40,646 nucleotides of DNA, from contig CAKZLO010000018.1 in NCBI GenBank assembly GCA_937127125.1, positions 1-40,646 on the forward strand, in the 5' to 3' direction. A program made the translations under genes and the position numbers. The DNA is from an uncultured Ardenticatenia bacterium (GTDB lineage: Bacteria > Chloroflexota > Anaerolineae > 4572-78 > NAK82). This document shows positions 25,901 through 34,483 of the stretch, one piece after another (position 1 is the stretch's first letter; the number at the start of each line of letters is the position of its first letter). Below the pieces are notes generated by a model. It did no database searches and was not told the origin of the DNA. It saw nothing but the letters and a program-made list of their open reading frames with translations.

Positions 25901-26044
25901 ATGGTGCCGATGGCGCCGGATGCGCCGCCGTGGGAGTATACCATCCTGGTGGGCATGTATGATCCGCGCACCGGCGAGCGCCTGCCGGTGCGGGGGAGCG
26001 CAACAGGGGATGCTATTCCATTAGGAAGCATCACAGTACAATGA
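22934..26044 (+). CDS. PMT-like GT-C glycosyltransferase with three C-terminal beta modules
   Basis: A 1036-residue membrane protein, a paralogue of the gene at 15489. A Ser/Thr-rich cytoplasmic start precedes the first helix. Next come the acidic loop TADEDDQIRFAASF (near residue 67), WPSMWRDPAG, FNPLLGGG, NVGWGEGLDRAAAYLN and VFYVNQVQRGFPS, all in the same order as in the paralogue. Three copies of the shared module follow at about 629-745, 772-895 and 905-1036, each with an LYWR/LYWQ strand. The first and third end in a YxLxVxMY-type strand. ATG 22934 lies 5 bases after the previous stop. Three tandem modules make it the longest protein here. Confidence 0.8.
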   Translation: MPEDASIPMVNEANTSSSQVVSTAGAGHTASGVSPWRRRVGPWWLALVVFLLALLPRIVSLDAFLTADEDDQIRFAASFLQAVVERDWARAALLGYPGVPTMAFGALGLWVRFLLHQWGIAPLPGDPSDLATALAAVYEHPLVSVVAARTAMVVMAALAVLAMYLLLRRLIGGRGALIAAVLIAGEPMFLANSRVLHVDAPLTYFMFLSFLTFWLYLRVGNWGWLLASGLCGALAVLSKTPGVILAPILVVTGLIYVWHPDAAGQDVPTAVRWRRLGLAVAIWAGVALVAFFVLWPSMWRDPAGVVSLLVNNALIAMRTNHPTSGVFLGDGPGDRSPLYYLVSLPFHLTPLGSLGLLAGLYVTLRGARRLQRAHVVPLLLSLWAFLILFLIPVSLAGRRGDRYILPLYLPLCLMTAVALEQLVWRRVPARVAPAPAVARNNFVARRGVGVDERLPLVPHWVGRMVAALWRIPQHADGVLALALAIQTAGVLALHPYYFDYFNPLLGGGGAAVRAINVGWGEGLDRAAAYLNQQPDAAQKTVAAWYSWQFAPFFVGKTVDLTSVEATLAVDYVVFYVNQVQRGFPSAEILDYFRTRRPLHTVWLNGVPYAHIYPGPLRSTTPPQGIQHPVDVTLGGAVHLMGYDLVSEKIPADEPLFITLYWQVLAPIRGDYNVYVRLTDDLGNVFGQVDRLPLGGLLRTDKWQPGDYIRDEYRVRLRPGAPPDVYYLEVAMYSFITGETFGLARNIGWVEVLPARNIVSVEELAIERPLRAELAPGMELLGYRLGAAKLGPGERLPVTLYWRANGHVAADYAVVFEARSIGGREGGAWTEPLGSELYPTSKWRRGEVLVSQHQLQMPPYARTDTYMLTVRLLDTASGQTVGREILGRLEFVERPRYFETPEVQYPVGVDLNEVVQLIGYDLPQRSVRAGETFPITLYWRALAETRTSYTVFIHVVGPDGVIRGQWDSIPGAGTLPTTGWIRGEVITDSYMVPMAPDAPPWEYTILVGMYDPRTGERLPVRGSATGDAIPLGSITVQ

Positions 26045-28965
26045 GGCTGCGTCATGGTCTGCTGGTGCGGGAGGTAATTGTCCTCGTCAGCTTCGCGTTG
26101 CTGGCAGTGCTGCTGACCTACCCGCTGTCGCTCCATCCCGCGACCATGGTGCCCGATCCAACGGATCCCTTGCTCAGTGCGTGGCGGCTGCACTGGGTGG
26201 GCCACACGCTTCTGTCGGGCGCGGATGCGCTGTCCCATCTGTTTGATGCCAATATTTTCTATCCCTATCCCCTGACGCTGGCGTATAGCGAGCATTTCAT
26301 CGGCGAGACCATTCTGGCGCTGCCCCTGCTCCTGCTGGCAGACAGCCATCTGGTGGGACCAAACCTTGTTGTCACGCTGTCCTTTGTGCTGACGGCGTAC
26401 GCCACCTACCTGTTTGTGGCCGGTTGGTCGCGCAGCCGTGTGGCTGGCCTGGTGGCAGGATTCCTGCTGGCTTTCTCGCCGCTGTGCATGGGAAACATCT
26501 TGCATCTGGAGCTGCTGACGAAGCAGTGGATGCCTCTGACGCTGCTCGCTTTGCGTTGGCTGGTGTGGCGTGAGCCAGGCGCAGCCACGCCAGGGCGTCG
26601 CTGGATCGCTCTGGTGCTGTGCCTCGTTTTTTTCAACCTGCAGGCGCTGTCCAGCTTCTATTACACGGTGTATCTGGCGCTGGCGTGTGCAGCGCTTGTG
26701 GTGTTGTGTCTGGCGTTGCGACAGATTCGCTGGCACTGGACGTTGCCGCGCGATCTGGCCATCCTAGCAATTATGACGTTCGGGATAAACTGGCCTATTT
26801 GGAGCAAGTATCTGGAGTTCAGCCATCTGATGGGCGCCATCCGTTCTCCAGGCGATGTGCGCGTGTACAGCGCTGCGTTCGTCGATTACCTGACGACGAT
26901 ACCACAGAACATGCTGTATGGCTGGACGTTTGGCCTGTGGCAGTCGCCGGATCACCAGTTCCAGCCGCTGGCGCCGACCGGCATTGTGGGCTTGGCGCTG
27001 GCCGTCGCCGGGCTGGTGGTGTTGTGGCGGCGAGGGTCTGCGCGGAGCCATTTGCAGGGATATGCCCTCTTCCTGGTGGTGATGGGACTGATCGGCTTTG
27101 TGCTCTCATTGGGCACCAATGACAGGGCTTTCGGGGATGCGCTGGCTCCGCTGATGGCGAAATTGCTGCCTTATCAGTGGTTGTATGAATATGTGCCGGG
27201 TTTCACTGGCATGCGGGTGCCGGCGCGTGCCGCTGTGCTGGTGGCGTTTGGGCTGGCCGGGCTGGCCGGTGTGGGTGGGGCGTGGGTGTGGGGCAGACTG
27301 TCCCCGCGGGTGCCCTCGTCCGGGGTGATGGTGCCCCTGCGCATTGCGCTTCTGTGTGTGTTGGGCGTCGCGGCTGTGGCAGAGTACTGGTCGGTGCCGC
27401 TGGAGGGACCTCAAATTCCCTCTGGTGCGTCGCTGCCGACGGTCTATCGGTGGTTGCAGGGCGTGGCGCCTGATGCTGTGCTGCTAGAGCTGCCACAGCG
27501 CGGTGCCTCAGAGTTTGCTTATGAGTACTATTCCACGTACCACTGGCGCCGGCTTGTGAATGGTGCGAGCGGTTACACACCTGCGGCGCACCGCGAGATG
27601 CGAGACTGGTTCAAGACGTTTCCTGACTGGCGCACAGTCGAGGTCATCCAGCAGCTGGGTGTGGACTATGTCATCCTGCACGCGAGCGCGTTTGCTGCGG
27701 ACGAGTGGGAGCAGGTGCAGGGTTTATTGCCTGCTTTCCTGCCCGCCTTCGATGGGATCTGGGACGTGGGCACAAGCCGTGTGCTGCGTGTGGCGCCGCC
27801 GCAATGTCGCGCGCGCTATGAAGATGATGTGGCTGCCAGTCTGGCCGTGTCTGCCGGCGATGGCGGGGACACAGCCGTGGTGACCCTGCGCAACGACGGC
27901 GCGACGACGTTTGTGGCCGATGTGGCGCGTCCGAGCAGGTTAACCCTCGACGGTCGCGAACTCAGCCGGTTCCTGGAACCTTTGGTCGTTCTTCCGGGCC
28001 AGAGCCGCAGCGTGCGTGTTCCCCTGCGAGGCGTTGTAGCAGATGCGGGGCGCCTCGAGGCCCATCTGTCCACGTTGGGGCGCGTGGTGGCGGCAGGGGA
28101 TGTGCTTCCATCGCTGGGTGTTGCTGCGTCGCGGTTGCCTGCAGCGCCTTTGAACCTGGTGTTTCTTGACGGGGGACGCCTGGTGGGGTACGCGCTGGCG
28201 CCCGACGTGTTGCGCGTATGCGACAGCATGATTCTTGCGCTCGACTGGGAGCAGGGTACAATCGGAGACAGGGTTGTTGTCGAGCTGGTAGACCGCTTCG
28301 CACGGGTGGTGCTGGACAGCCACAGCACCCCGTGGAATGAGGGCAGCCCAGACGTGCTGGACGTGCACCGCATCCCTTTGCCCGGCACGTTGCCACCAGG
28401 CGCATACAGTCTGCGCGTGCGGGTGCTCTCGGCTGACGGCGGCGAACGCCCCATTGTGACCGAACAGGGGGGCACGCTGGAGGTGTCGCAGCTGGCCGGA
28501 TTGCCCGTCGTTATTCATCCACAGCCCGTTGTGCGTGCGTTGGGGTCGCCGCTGGCGCGTTTTTCGAACGATGTGGTCCTGGTGGCTGCCGACCTGTCCG
28601 AGGTGGAGTTGCGCCCGGGTGACTGGTGGCGCTTCACGTTGTTCTGGCGCGGGGAGTCTGCTGTTGATCAGGAGTTGACCGTCTTCACGCAGCTGGTTGG
28701 TCCGGACGGGCGTGTGTGGGGTCAGCGGGACAATCCGCCGCGCGGCGGCTGGTATCCCACCTCACTCTGGCGGCCTGGCGAAGTGGTCGACGATCATTAT
28801 GCGCTGCAGGTTGATGGAATGGCACTCCCAGGCGATTACCAGCTGATTGTGGGTCTATACGATGCTACCTCTGGGGTGCGCATGCCCGTGCTCGAGGGCG
28901 TCGGCCGCGGCAGCGATTTTGTACCCGTCGCCCATCTGACAGTTGCGGTCGCGGCACCAGAATGA
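26041..28965 (+). CDS. GT-C-like membrane protein with two C-terminal beta modules
   Basis: A 974-residue membrane protein, the last gene of the unit. Its ATG overlaps the previous stop as ATGA. The N-terminal half has about eleven hydrophobic segments, with DPTDPLLSAWRLHW near residue 39 and FYPYPLTLAYSEHFIGETIL near residue 77. This layout is common in uncharacterised GT-C-like proteins of Chloroflexota. A soluble domain (about 440-600) contains LLELPQRGASEFAYEYYST and VIQQLGVDYVILH. Beta-rich regions follow, with module copies at about 705-805 (divergent) and 842-974 (RFTLFWRG ... LTVFTQLVGPDG ... YQLIVGLYDATSG). Whether it is an active transferase is open, because the first loop has Asp pairs rather than the usual Asp-Glu. 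Confidence 0.7.
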   Translation: MRLRHGLLVREVIVLVSFALLAVLLTYPLSLHPATMVPDPTDPLLSAWRLHWVGHTLLSGADALSHLFDANIFYPYPLTLAYSEHFIGETILALPLLLLADSHLVGPNLVVTLSFVLTAYATYLFVAGWSRSRVAGLVAGFLLAFSPLCMGNILHLELLTKQWMPLTLLALRWLVWREPGAATPGRRWIALVLCLVFFNLQALSSFYYTVYLALACAALVVLCLALRQIRWHWTLPRDLAILAIMTFGINWPIWSKYLEFSHLMGAIRSPGDVRVYSAAFVDYLTTIPQNMLYGWTFGLWQSPDHQFQPLAPTGIVGLALAVAGLVVLWRRGSARSHLQGYALFLVVMGLIGFVLSLGTNDRAFGDALAPLMAKLLPYQWLYEYVPGFTGMRVPARAAVLVAFGLAGLAGVGGAWVWGRLSPRVPSSGVMVPLRIALLCVLGVAAVAEYWSVPLEGPQIPSGASLPTVYRWLQGVAPDAVLLELPQRGASEFAYEYYSTYHWRRLVNGASGYTPAAHREMRDWFKTFPDWRTVEVIQQLGVDYVILHASAFAADEWEQVQGLLPAFLPAFDGIWDVGTSRVLRVAPPQCRARYEDDVAASLAVSAGDGGDTAVVTLRNDGATTFVADVARPSRLTLDGRELSRFLEPLVVLPGQSRSVRVPLRGVVADAGRLEAHLSTLGRVVAAGDVLPSLGVAASRLPAAPLNLVFLDGGRLVGYALAPDVLRVCDSMILALDWEQGTIGDRVVVELVDRFARVVLDSHSTPWNEGSPDVLDVHRIPLPGTLPPGAYSLRVRVLSADGGERPIVTEQGGTLEVSQLAGLPVVIHPQPVVRALGSPLARFSNDVVLVAADLSEVELRPGDWWRFTLFWRGESAVDQELTVFTQLVGPDGRVWGQRDNPPRGGWYPTSLWRPGEVVDDHYALQVDGMALPGDYQLIVGLYDATSGVRMPVLEGVGRGSDFVPVAHLTVAVAAPE

Positions 28966-28980
28966 GCACGCTTCCAGAAC

Positions 28981-29014
28981 GTGCCGTGGCGACAGGGCAG
29001 AACTCTCACGGCAC
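28981..29014. terminator. Inverted repeat at the convergent gene junction
   Basis: GTGCCGTG (28981-28988) and CACGGCAC (29007-29014) form a perfect 8-bp hairpin with an 18-base loop, between and just overlapping the ends of two convergent genes. There is no T-run, so termination activity is only possible. Confidence 0.35.
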
Positions 29015-31153
29015 AGGCGGCAGCGTGGCGAGGTAGAGCGTCCGGCTGTCCACCAGGTAAATCTTGCCGGCTATCTCGTCCACAAAGAGCGAGCGCAAAG
29101 TGGCAAAATCCACCTCCCCCTCGATCGGCGGTTTGAGCTGGCGCACAAAGCGCCCATCTTTCTCCAGCTGCACGATGCGCCGATTGCCCGCATCAGCAAT
29201 GTAAAGATAATGCACCTGCTGCTCGGGCGCGGTAAAGATGGCAGTCGGGCTGCTGAGCGGACGATCCAGACCGCTGATCTCAAAGGTAATCGGCGTGCCA
29301 CCCTCAAATTTGGCCACTTTGCCCGTGCTATACAGCACATAGATGTAGCCATCGATGGCCATGTCGACCGCGCCAACAAGGCTTTGCTGGGACGTCTGCG
29401 GGAAGTAGTTTTCAGGCGCGCCGGGATAGCCACCCTCACCAGGACGGTAGCGGAAGATCTGACCTGCTTCCGGGTCGAGGATGTAAAAGTTGCCCCCGTA
29501 GCCCATGGCAGCCACCGGCAGCTTCCAGCGCTCGCGGCCGCCGATGGTCAGGCTGGCGACGCCGCGCGCGTCGGAGTACTCCAGAAGACCCCCCGCTTCA
29601 AGCACCAGCAGCGCACTGACCTGACGGCCACGTCCTGCCGCCGACCATGTCATGTCCACCAGCTCGCCCACGACGTTGCCGCCCACCTTCTGCGCACGCT
29701 GCACCACCACTGGCTCGCTCTCTTCGGGAACCAAGGACTCGACCGCTGCATCCATGCGGTGGACGTAGACTATGTCGGCGCCATGGTCGAGCACATACAC
29801 GTCCAGCCCGTCAATGACCACACGCCGCAGCATGGTGGATGGATGGTCGTAGCGGCGTAACGCCACCAGAGAGGGCAGCCGCTGCACCCGGTCGATCTTG
29901 TCCTGGTAATGCAGCACGTTTGTGTACAGTTCGATGCGTGCAGCGTGATCCGGGCGTAGGAGAGCAGCTTCTTCCAACAGCTCCACCGCCTTGTCCAGCA
30001 GACGGCGTGCCGTCGGTTCGTCCGCGTTCAGAGCCTGCTGATAGACCGTGCGCGCCTGTTCCATGAGCATCTGGAAGGTGTTCTCCTCGTTCACCCCTTC
30101 GCGCCAGTAGATGAAACCCACCAGGCCGGCGACGAGCAGAGGCAGGATGATGGCCACCAGGCGCCACACCATCTGTGCCCTCTTGCGTTCTGTGACCTCC
30201 ACTTGTGTCAACTGCACGGGCGACGACACAGGCGGAATCAGCGCCTCACCACGTTCGCCAGCCGGAGGAGGGGGAGCTTCTGTCATGCGCATGGCCTCTT
30301 CCGCCGGCGGCATCTCGTGAAGAGGTGCTGTCTCCTTGCGTTCGGGGAGCATCTGAATCAAGAGCTCACGCAGAGCACGGCCTGCCAAAACGAGCGCAGC
30401 GGAAAGTCCCTTGGCGGTAAAGGCTGCCACGCGCCCCACGTGCGGCAGAACACCTCCCAGTGCTGTGACCATGGTGGACGGGGCAAGGCGTGCCGGCTCC
30501 GCCCCTTCCGCCTCCAGTGCCACCAACACGGCCGTGCAATCCTCCCCAGCCACCAGATCGCCCAACGCGGCAAGTGCGTCTTCCAATTCCTGGTAAGCGA
30601 CCGCCACAGCGATGTCGGCAGAGCTGACCATGGCGCTGAAACGACTGTCGCCCAGTACTAGCACGTCGCCGGGTTGTGCGCTGATGTGGAAAAAGAGCGG
30701 TTCGGCATATTCATCCAGGCGCGCGGCATCCGTCGCCCGCTCGGGGAAGCGCTGCACCTCCTCGTCGTGCACCAGGAAGACGACCATGCGCCCAGCGCTG
30801 GCGATGAAAACATCCTTTCCGCGCACGACCACGGCCAGCAGCCCGGCCAGCAACTCGAAGAACAGCGCATCCCGTTCGATCATCAACAGGGCGCGCCGCA
30901 GGCTGGCAATCACGCCGCCTGGGGAGTGGTAGTACGTGTTGCGGATGGTGGCTGTGAGCGCGCGACAACGCTGCGCATCGAGGGGGGACGAGCCATCCGC
31001 GCGCAGGGGGTCAATCAGGACGAACAGATCACCTTTCGCGGCCTCGCGGAAGGCGGCTGGCTCGCTGACCGCCAGCACCTGGGGCGATTCGCTGCTCCAC
31101 TCGCCGCCGACAAAGCTGAGCACGCCCATCACAGTTTTCATCTGGCTGCTCAT
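29006..31153 (-). CDS. Degenerate PP2C-like domain joined to an NHL-type propeller through one membrane helix
   Basis: A 715-residue protein in three parts. Residues 1 to about 215 resemble a PP2C/PPM phosphatase fold (VFIASAGRMVVFLVHDEEV and GDVLVLGDSRFSAMV at the places of the usual conserved strands), but the metal-binding Asp and DGMGG motifs are missing. It is probably not an active phosphatase. A Pro-rich linker (about 270-310) leads to one membrane helix (about 326-348) and a helical TPR-like stretch. A beta-propeller of about 290 residues ends the protein, with YLYIADAGNRRIVQLEKDG as a typical NHL repeat. It thus has a cytoplasmic sensor-like part and an outside propeller. AGGAG lies 8 bases before ATG 31153. 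Confidence 0.7.
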   Translation of the reverse strand: MSSQMKTVMGVLSFVGGEWSSESPQVLAVSEPAAFREAAKGDLFVLIDPLRADGSSPLDAQRCRALTATIRNTYYHSPGGVIASLRRALLMIERDALFFELLAGLLAVVVRGKDVFIASAGRMVVFLVHDEEVQRFPERATDAARLDEYAEPLFFHISAQPGDVLVLGDSRFSAMVSSADIAVAVAYQELEDALAALGDLVAGEDCTAVLVALEAEGAEPARLAPSTMVTALGGVLPHVGRVAAFTAKGLSAALVLAGRALRELLIQMLPERKETAPLHEMPPAEEAMRMTEAPPPPAGERGEALIPPVSSPVQLTQVEVTERKRAQMVWRLVAIILPLLVAGLVGFIYWREGVNEENTFQMLMEQARTVYQQALNADEPTARRLLDKAVELLEEAALLRPDHAARIELYTNVLHYQDKIDRVQRLPSLVALRRYDHPSTMLRRVVIDGLDVYVLDHGADIVYVHRMDAAVESLVPEESEPVVVQRAQKVGGNVVGELVDMTWSAAGRGRQVSALLVLEAGGLLEYSDARGVASLTIGGRERWKLPVAAMGYGGNFYILDPEAGQIFRYRPGEGGYPGAPENYFPQTSQQSLVGAVDMAIDGYIYVLYSTGKVAKFEGGTPITFEISGLDRPLSSPTAIFTAPEQQVHYLYIADAGNRRIVQLEKDGRFVRQLKPPIEGEVDFATLRSLFVDEIAGKIYLVDSRTLYLATLPPVP

Positions 31154-31313
31154 CTTCCGCGCTCCTGTGCCTTATCCCCTTTGCGCCGGTTCGCACTATG
31201 CTGTGCGTCTGTCCTGTCAACGCCTCCGCTCCTATCGAACAGAGACGATATACAACCTGACGAAAGCGACCCGGTTCACGTACACCCGACTGCTGCACGC
31301 AAACACAAGCCGA

Positions 31314-31357
31314 CTTGGGGATAGGGATCGAACCCCCAGTCCCCTGTTAGCGCTGTG
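31314..31357 (-). pseudogene. tRNA-like 3' fragment (uncertain)
   Basis: On the minus strand this stretch reads like the 3' part of a tRNA, with GGGGGTTCGATCCCTATCCCC resembling a T-arm and acceptor end. The stems pair poorly and the 5' half is missing. It directly follows guaA. It can also fold as a GGGGA-xx-GGG / CCC-xx-TCCCC hairpin, so it might instead be a guaA transcript end. It could also be a scar of an integrated element. Confidence 0.25.
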
Positions 31358-32917
31358 CTACTCCCACTCCACCGTCGCGGGCGGCTTGCTGCTGATGTCA
31401 TAGACGACGCGGTTGACGCCCTTGACCTCGTTTACAATGCGGTTGCTGACGCGCGCCAGCAGCTCATCTGGCAGGCGCGCCCAGTCCGCCGTCATAAAGT
31501 CCTCGGTGGTGATGGCACGCAAAGCGACGACGCTGGCGTACGTGCGTGCGTCACCCATGACGCCCACCGTCTGAACGGGCAACAGCACGGCAAATGCCTG
31601 CGCGGTGCGCTCGTACCAGCCACTCGCCCACAGCTCTTCGATGAAGATGGCGTCGGCGTGGCGCAACGTTTCCAGCCGTTCCCATGTAACTTCGCCCAGC
31701 ACGCGCACCGCCAGGCCGGGGCCGGGGAAGGGATGCCGCCAAACGATCTGGCGCGGTAACCCCAGCGCCTCGCCCACGCGGCGAACTTCGTCCTTGAAAA
31801 GGTAGCGCAGCGGTTCGATCAGCTGGAAACGCATGTCAGATGGCAGACCGCCCACGTTGTGATGCGTCTTGATCTTGGCTGCGACGGTGCGATCGGGCGC
31901 GGTCGATTCGATCACATCCGGATAAAGCGTGCCCTGCGCCAGAAAGTCCACCTGCCCTAGCTGTGCCGCCTCGGCCTCGAAGACGCGGATGAAGCGTGCC
32001 CCAATGCGCTTGCGCTTGACTTCTGGATCGGTGACACCCTGCAGGTCGGCCAGAAATTGCTCGGTGGCATCCACTGCGATCAGGCGCATACCCATGTGGT
32101 CGCGGAAGGTGGTCACCACCTGTTCGGGCTCTCCCAGCCGCATCAACCCGTTGTTGACAAAGATACAGGTCAGCTGGTCGCCGATGGCCCGGTGGATGAG
32201 CGTAGCGGTCACCGCCGAGTCGACGCCGCCGGACAGCCCACACACCACTTGGCCGTCGCCGACGCGTGCGCGGATGCTCTGGACCGTTTCCTCGATGAAG
32301 TTGCCCGGCGTCCAGCCACCCTTGCACCCGCAGATGTCATACAGAAAAGCGCTGATGATCAGCATCCCCTGCGGGGTATGCACCACTTCGGGGTGGAATT
32401 GCAGTCCGTAAAGGTGGCGCTGCATGTCCCCCATCGCGGCGATGGGGCTGTTGGCAGAGCGCGCCAACACCTGAAAGCCTGGGGGCAGTTGGGTGATGCG
32501 GTCGCCGTGGCTCATCCAGACGGCGAGAGAAGTACCTGCCACAGCGCGTGCGTCGGCGAAGAGTGGATTGTCCACGTCGCTCAGCTCGATGCGTGCTGGG
32601 CCGTATTCGCGTTGCGCGGCTGGGTCGACCTTGCCGCCGAGGTGGTAGGCCAGCAGCTGCATGCCGTAGCAGATGCCCAGCACGGGGCGGCCGCTTTGCA
32701 GCACGTAGTCGGGCAGATGGGGCGCGTCGGGGGCATACACACCGGCTGGCCCACCACTCAGGATGAAGCCGACCGGTTGCAGGCGCATGACCTCTTCCGC
32801 CGGTGTGTGATAAGGCACCAGCTCGCAGTAGACAGCGGCTTCGCGCACCCGTCGCGCGATCAGCTGGCTGTATTGCGAGCCGAAGTCGAGGATGACAACC
32901 GTTTCCCGTGCTGTCAT
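31358..32917 (-). CDS. guaA: GMP synthase (glutamine-hydrolysing)
   Basis: Converts XMP to GMP with glutamine and ATP in the cytosol. The glutaminase domain shows [18 protein letters not shown] at the start, the nucleophile Cys in [15 protein letters not shown], and the [14 protein letters not shown] His/Glu motif. The synthetase domain has the PP-loop [20 protein letters not shown] near residue 228. The last residues, [10 protein letters not shown], are the conserved dimerisation tail. Length is 519 residues, normal for the family. It starts 6 bases after the xpt stop on the same strand, so xpt-guaA form a small purine operon that makes XMP from xanthine and then GMP. Confidence 0.97.
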   Translation of the reverse strand: MTARETVVILDFGSQYSQLIARRVREAAVYCELVPYHTPAEEVMRLQPVGFILSGGPAGVYAPDAPHLPDYVLQSGRPVLGICYGMQLLAYHLGGKVDPAAQREYGPARIELSDVDNPLFADARAVAGTSLAVWMSHGDRITQLPPGFQVLARSANSPIAAMGDMQRHLYGLQFHPEVVHTPQGMLIISAFLYDICGCKGGWTPGNFIEETVQSIRARVGDGQVVCGLSGGVDSAVTATLIHRAIGDQLTCIFVNNGLMRLGEPEQVVTTFRDHMGMRLIAVDATEQFLADLQGVTDPEVKRKRIGARFIRVFEAEAAQLGQVDFLAQGTLYPDVIESTAPDRTVAAKIKTHHNVGGLPSDMRFQLIEPLRYLFKDEVRRVGEALGLPRQIVWRHPFPGPGLAVRVLGEVTWERLETLRHADAIFIEELWASGWYERTAQAFAVLLPVQTVGVMGDARTYASVVALRAITTEDFMTADWARLPDELLARVSNRIVNEVKGVNRVVYDISSKPPATVEWE

Positions 32918-32923
32918 ACGCTT

Positions 32924-33493
32924 TCAGGCGAACTCGATGACATCGCCGTCCATGGCGGTGATGACCGCCAGCGCATAGATGGGCACGTTGAGGTAGGCCA
33001 GCTCCTCGCGCCCGTGCTCGAATGATTTCTCGATCACCACACCGATGCCCTTGATCTCGGCGCCGGCCTTCATCGCCAGCTGGGCGAGGGCATGGATCGT
33101 CTTGCCGCGTGCCAGGAAGTCATCGACGATGAGCACTTTGTCCTGCGGGCCGAGAAACTCGGGTGAGACCATCAGGAGCACCATTTCGCCTTTGGTGTGC
33201 GAAGGTGCCGTGGCGACGTAGGCGTGGGGGGGCATGGTGACCGGCCTGGTCTTGCGCGCATAGACCACGGGGACGCCCAGCGCGAGGGCAGTGGTCAGCG
33301 CGGGGGCGATGCCGGAGATCTCGGCGGTGAGCACCTTGTTAATGCCCATGCCGCCGAAATGAGCCGCCAGCGCGCCGCCCACAGCGAGCATAAAGGCTGC
33401 GTCCACCTGATGGTTGATGAAGCTGTCGACTTTGAGGATGCCGTTGCCGAGGTTTTTGCCTTCGCGGAGGATCCGTTGTTTCAAGGCTTCCAT
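32924..33493 (-). CDS. xpt: Xanthine phosphoribosyltransferase
   Basis: Salvages xanthine to XMP using PRPP. The PRPP-binding loop is VLIVDDFLARGKT (near residues 120-132), and the N-terminus EALKQRILREGKNLGNGILKVDSFINHQVD is typical of Xpt. ATG 33493 is chosen because GAGG lies 5 bases upstream and the protein then starts MEALK. The GTG at 33499 would add two residues. Length is 189 residues, normal. Co-transcribed with guaA, which uses its product. Xpt is often under a purine riboswitch in Firmicutes. The leader here is only about 65 bases and shows no such element. Confidence 0.95.
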   Translation of the reverse strand: MEALKQRILREGKNLGNGILKVDSFINHQVDAAFMLAVGGALAAHFGGMGINKVLTAEISGIAPALTTALALGVPVVYARKTRPVTMPPHAYVATAPSHTKGEMVLLMVSPEFLGPQDKVLIVDDFLARGKTIHALAQLAMKAGAEIKGIGVVIEKSFEHGREELAYLNVPIYALAVITAMDGDVIEFA

Positions 33494-33562
33494 GAGCACC
33501 TCACAACTCCTGTTGTTGCTGGATACCAGTGTGGCAACTGAGAAGGTTGTGTACCTATGGCT

Positions 33563-33593
33563 ATTATACCACCAAATTCGGCTGGGCAGTCAA
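33563..33593 (-). promoter_or_regulatory. xpt-guaA promoter
   Basis: On the minus strand TATAAT (33568-33563) is preceded by TGG, an extended -10. TTGACT (33593-33588) lies 19 bases upstream, a long spacer that the extended -10 could offset. The -35 box overlaps the stop codon of the upstream methyltransferase gene. Confidence 0.6.
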
Positions 33594-34483
33594 CAGGGCG
33601 TGCGAAAATCATAGATGCCATTTACCACCTGCCAGCGGCTGCCGCAGTGGGGGCAATCCAGACGCTCGGGAGAGGCGATCAGATCGGGCTGGCGGCATGT
33701 CGGGCAGATGAAGAAAGTGTCGTGTGGCGTTGGCGCGGATGGTTTGAGCGCGCGAGCGCGCAGGAAGAGGCTGGGAGTGAATTGCAACCATGCGCCGCTG
33801 GGTTGCACCAGACCGTCGAGGGCGGCCAACCACGCGGCAGGCAGGGCGCGTTTGAGCAGGGGGAGGCGGAAGTGGGAGACGCTGCGCGTGCACTCGACGG
33901 TGAAACCGGCTTCGACCAGGCGTTGGCGCACCCAGGCGGGATGAAAGTCGAAGTGCAATGGGGCGAACTCAACTGGTTGCAGGTCGAATGGATTCCATGA
34001 TTGGCGGCGCAGCAGCCAACGGACGACCGCCTTCCAGTGGCGCTTGTTGGCGTGTTCGATGATGGCGACGCCGTCGGGTCGGGCGACGCGATGCAGCTCA
34101 GCCAGGGCGCGCGGTAGGTCGGCCAGGTGGTGCATGACGCGCACCATGGTGATGACGTCGAAAAGGTTGTCAATGAAGGGCAGGTTGTAGACGTCGGCGA
34201 CGACCATGAGATAGCGCTCGGGTTGGGGGAGGTAGCGCTGTGCTTCCTCCAGCTGGGAGCGCGCGTAGTCCATAAGCACCACGCGTCGGTAGCCGTGGTA
34301 AAGCGTGGCCAGGCGACCGAAGCCGGCGCCGACCTCGATCAGGGTGTCGCCGCGCGGGGGCAGCAGGGCGCGCAGTGCGATGCGTTCGGCCAGGTCCTCG
34401 TAGCGACGATCTTGGCTTTCCCAGAACTGGTAGCGGTAGCAGGTGTCTTGGTAGTCGCAAATGCGGGTCATAGGACGCCCCAT
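33590..34483 (-). CDS. SAM-dependent methyltransferase with C-terminal zinc ribbon
   Basis: A 297-residue class I methyltransferase. SAM motif I is LIEVGAGFGRLATL (near residues 48-61), followed by VVLMDYA (motif II), VVADVYNLPF and FDVITMVRVMHHLADLPRAL. The last 40 residues form a Cys4 ribbon, CPTCRQPDL ... LDCPHCGSRW, ending GIYDFR, like the Trm112-type ribbon found fused to or near methyltransferases. The substrate is unknown. ATG 34483 has no Shine-Dalgarno sequence; the space is filled by a parS site. The ATG 12 bases downstream (MTRICDYQD) may be used instead. Confidence 0.8.
   Translation of the reverse strand: MGRPMTRICDYQDTCYRYQFWESQDRRYEDLAERIALRALLPPRGDTLIEVGAGFGRLATLYHGYRRVVLMDYARSQLEEAQRYLPQPERYLMVVADVYNLPFIDNLFDVITMVRVMHHLADLPRALAELHRVARPDGVAIIEHANKRHWKAVVRWLLRRQSWNPFDLQPVEFAPLHFDFHPAWVRQRLVEAGFTVECTRSVSHFRLPLLKRALPAAWLAALDGLVQPSGAWLQFTPSLFLRARALKPSAPTPHDTFFICPTCRQPDLIASPERLDCPHCGSRWQVVNGIYDFRTPC

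Noticed and set aside
31215-31220. TTGACA on the minus strand as promoter of the pseudo-phosphatase gene
   Set aside because: The -35 is perfect, but no acceptable -10 lies 16-18 bases downstream (CATAGT is at 14), so I do not call it.
33494-33560. Purine riboswitch before xpt
   Set aside because: The leader is too short, and I see neither the conserved three-way junction nor the loop-loop sequences.
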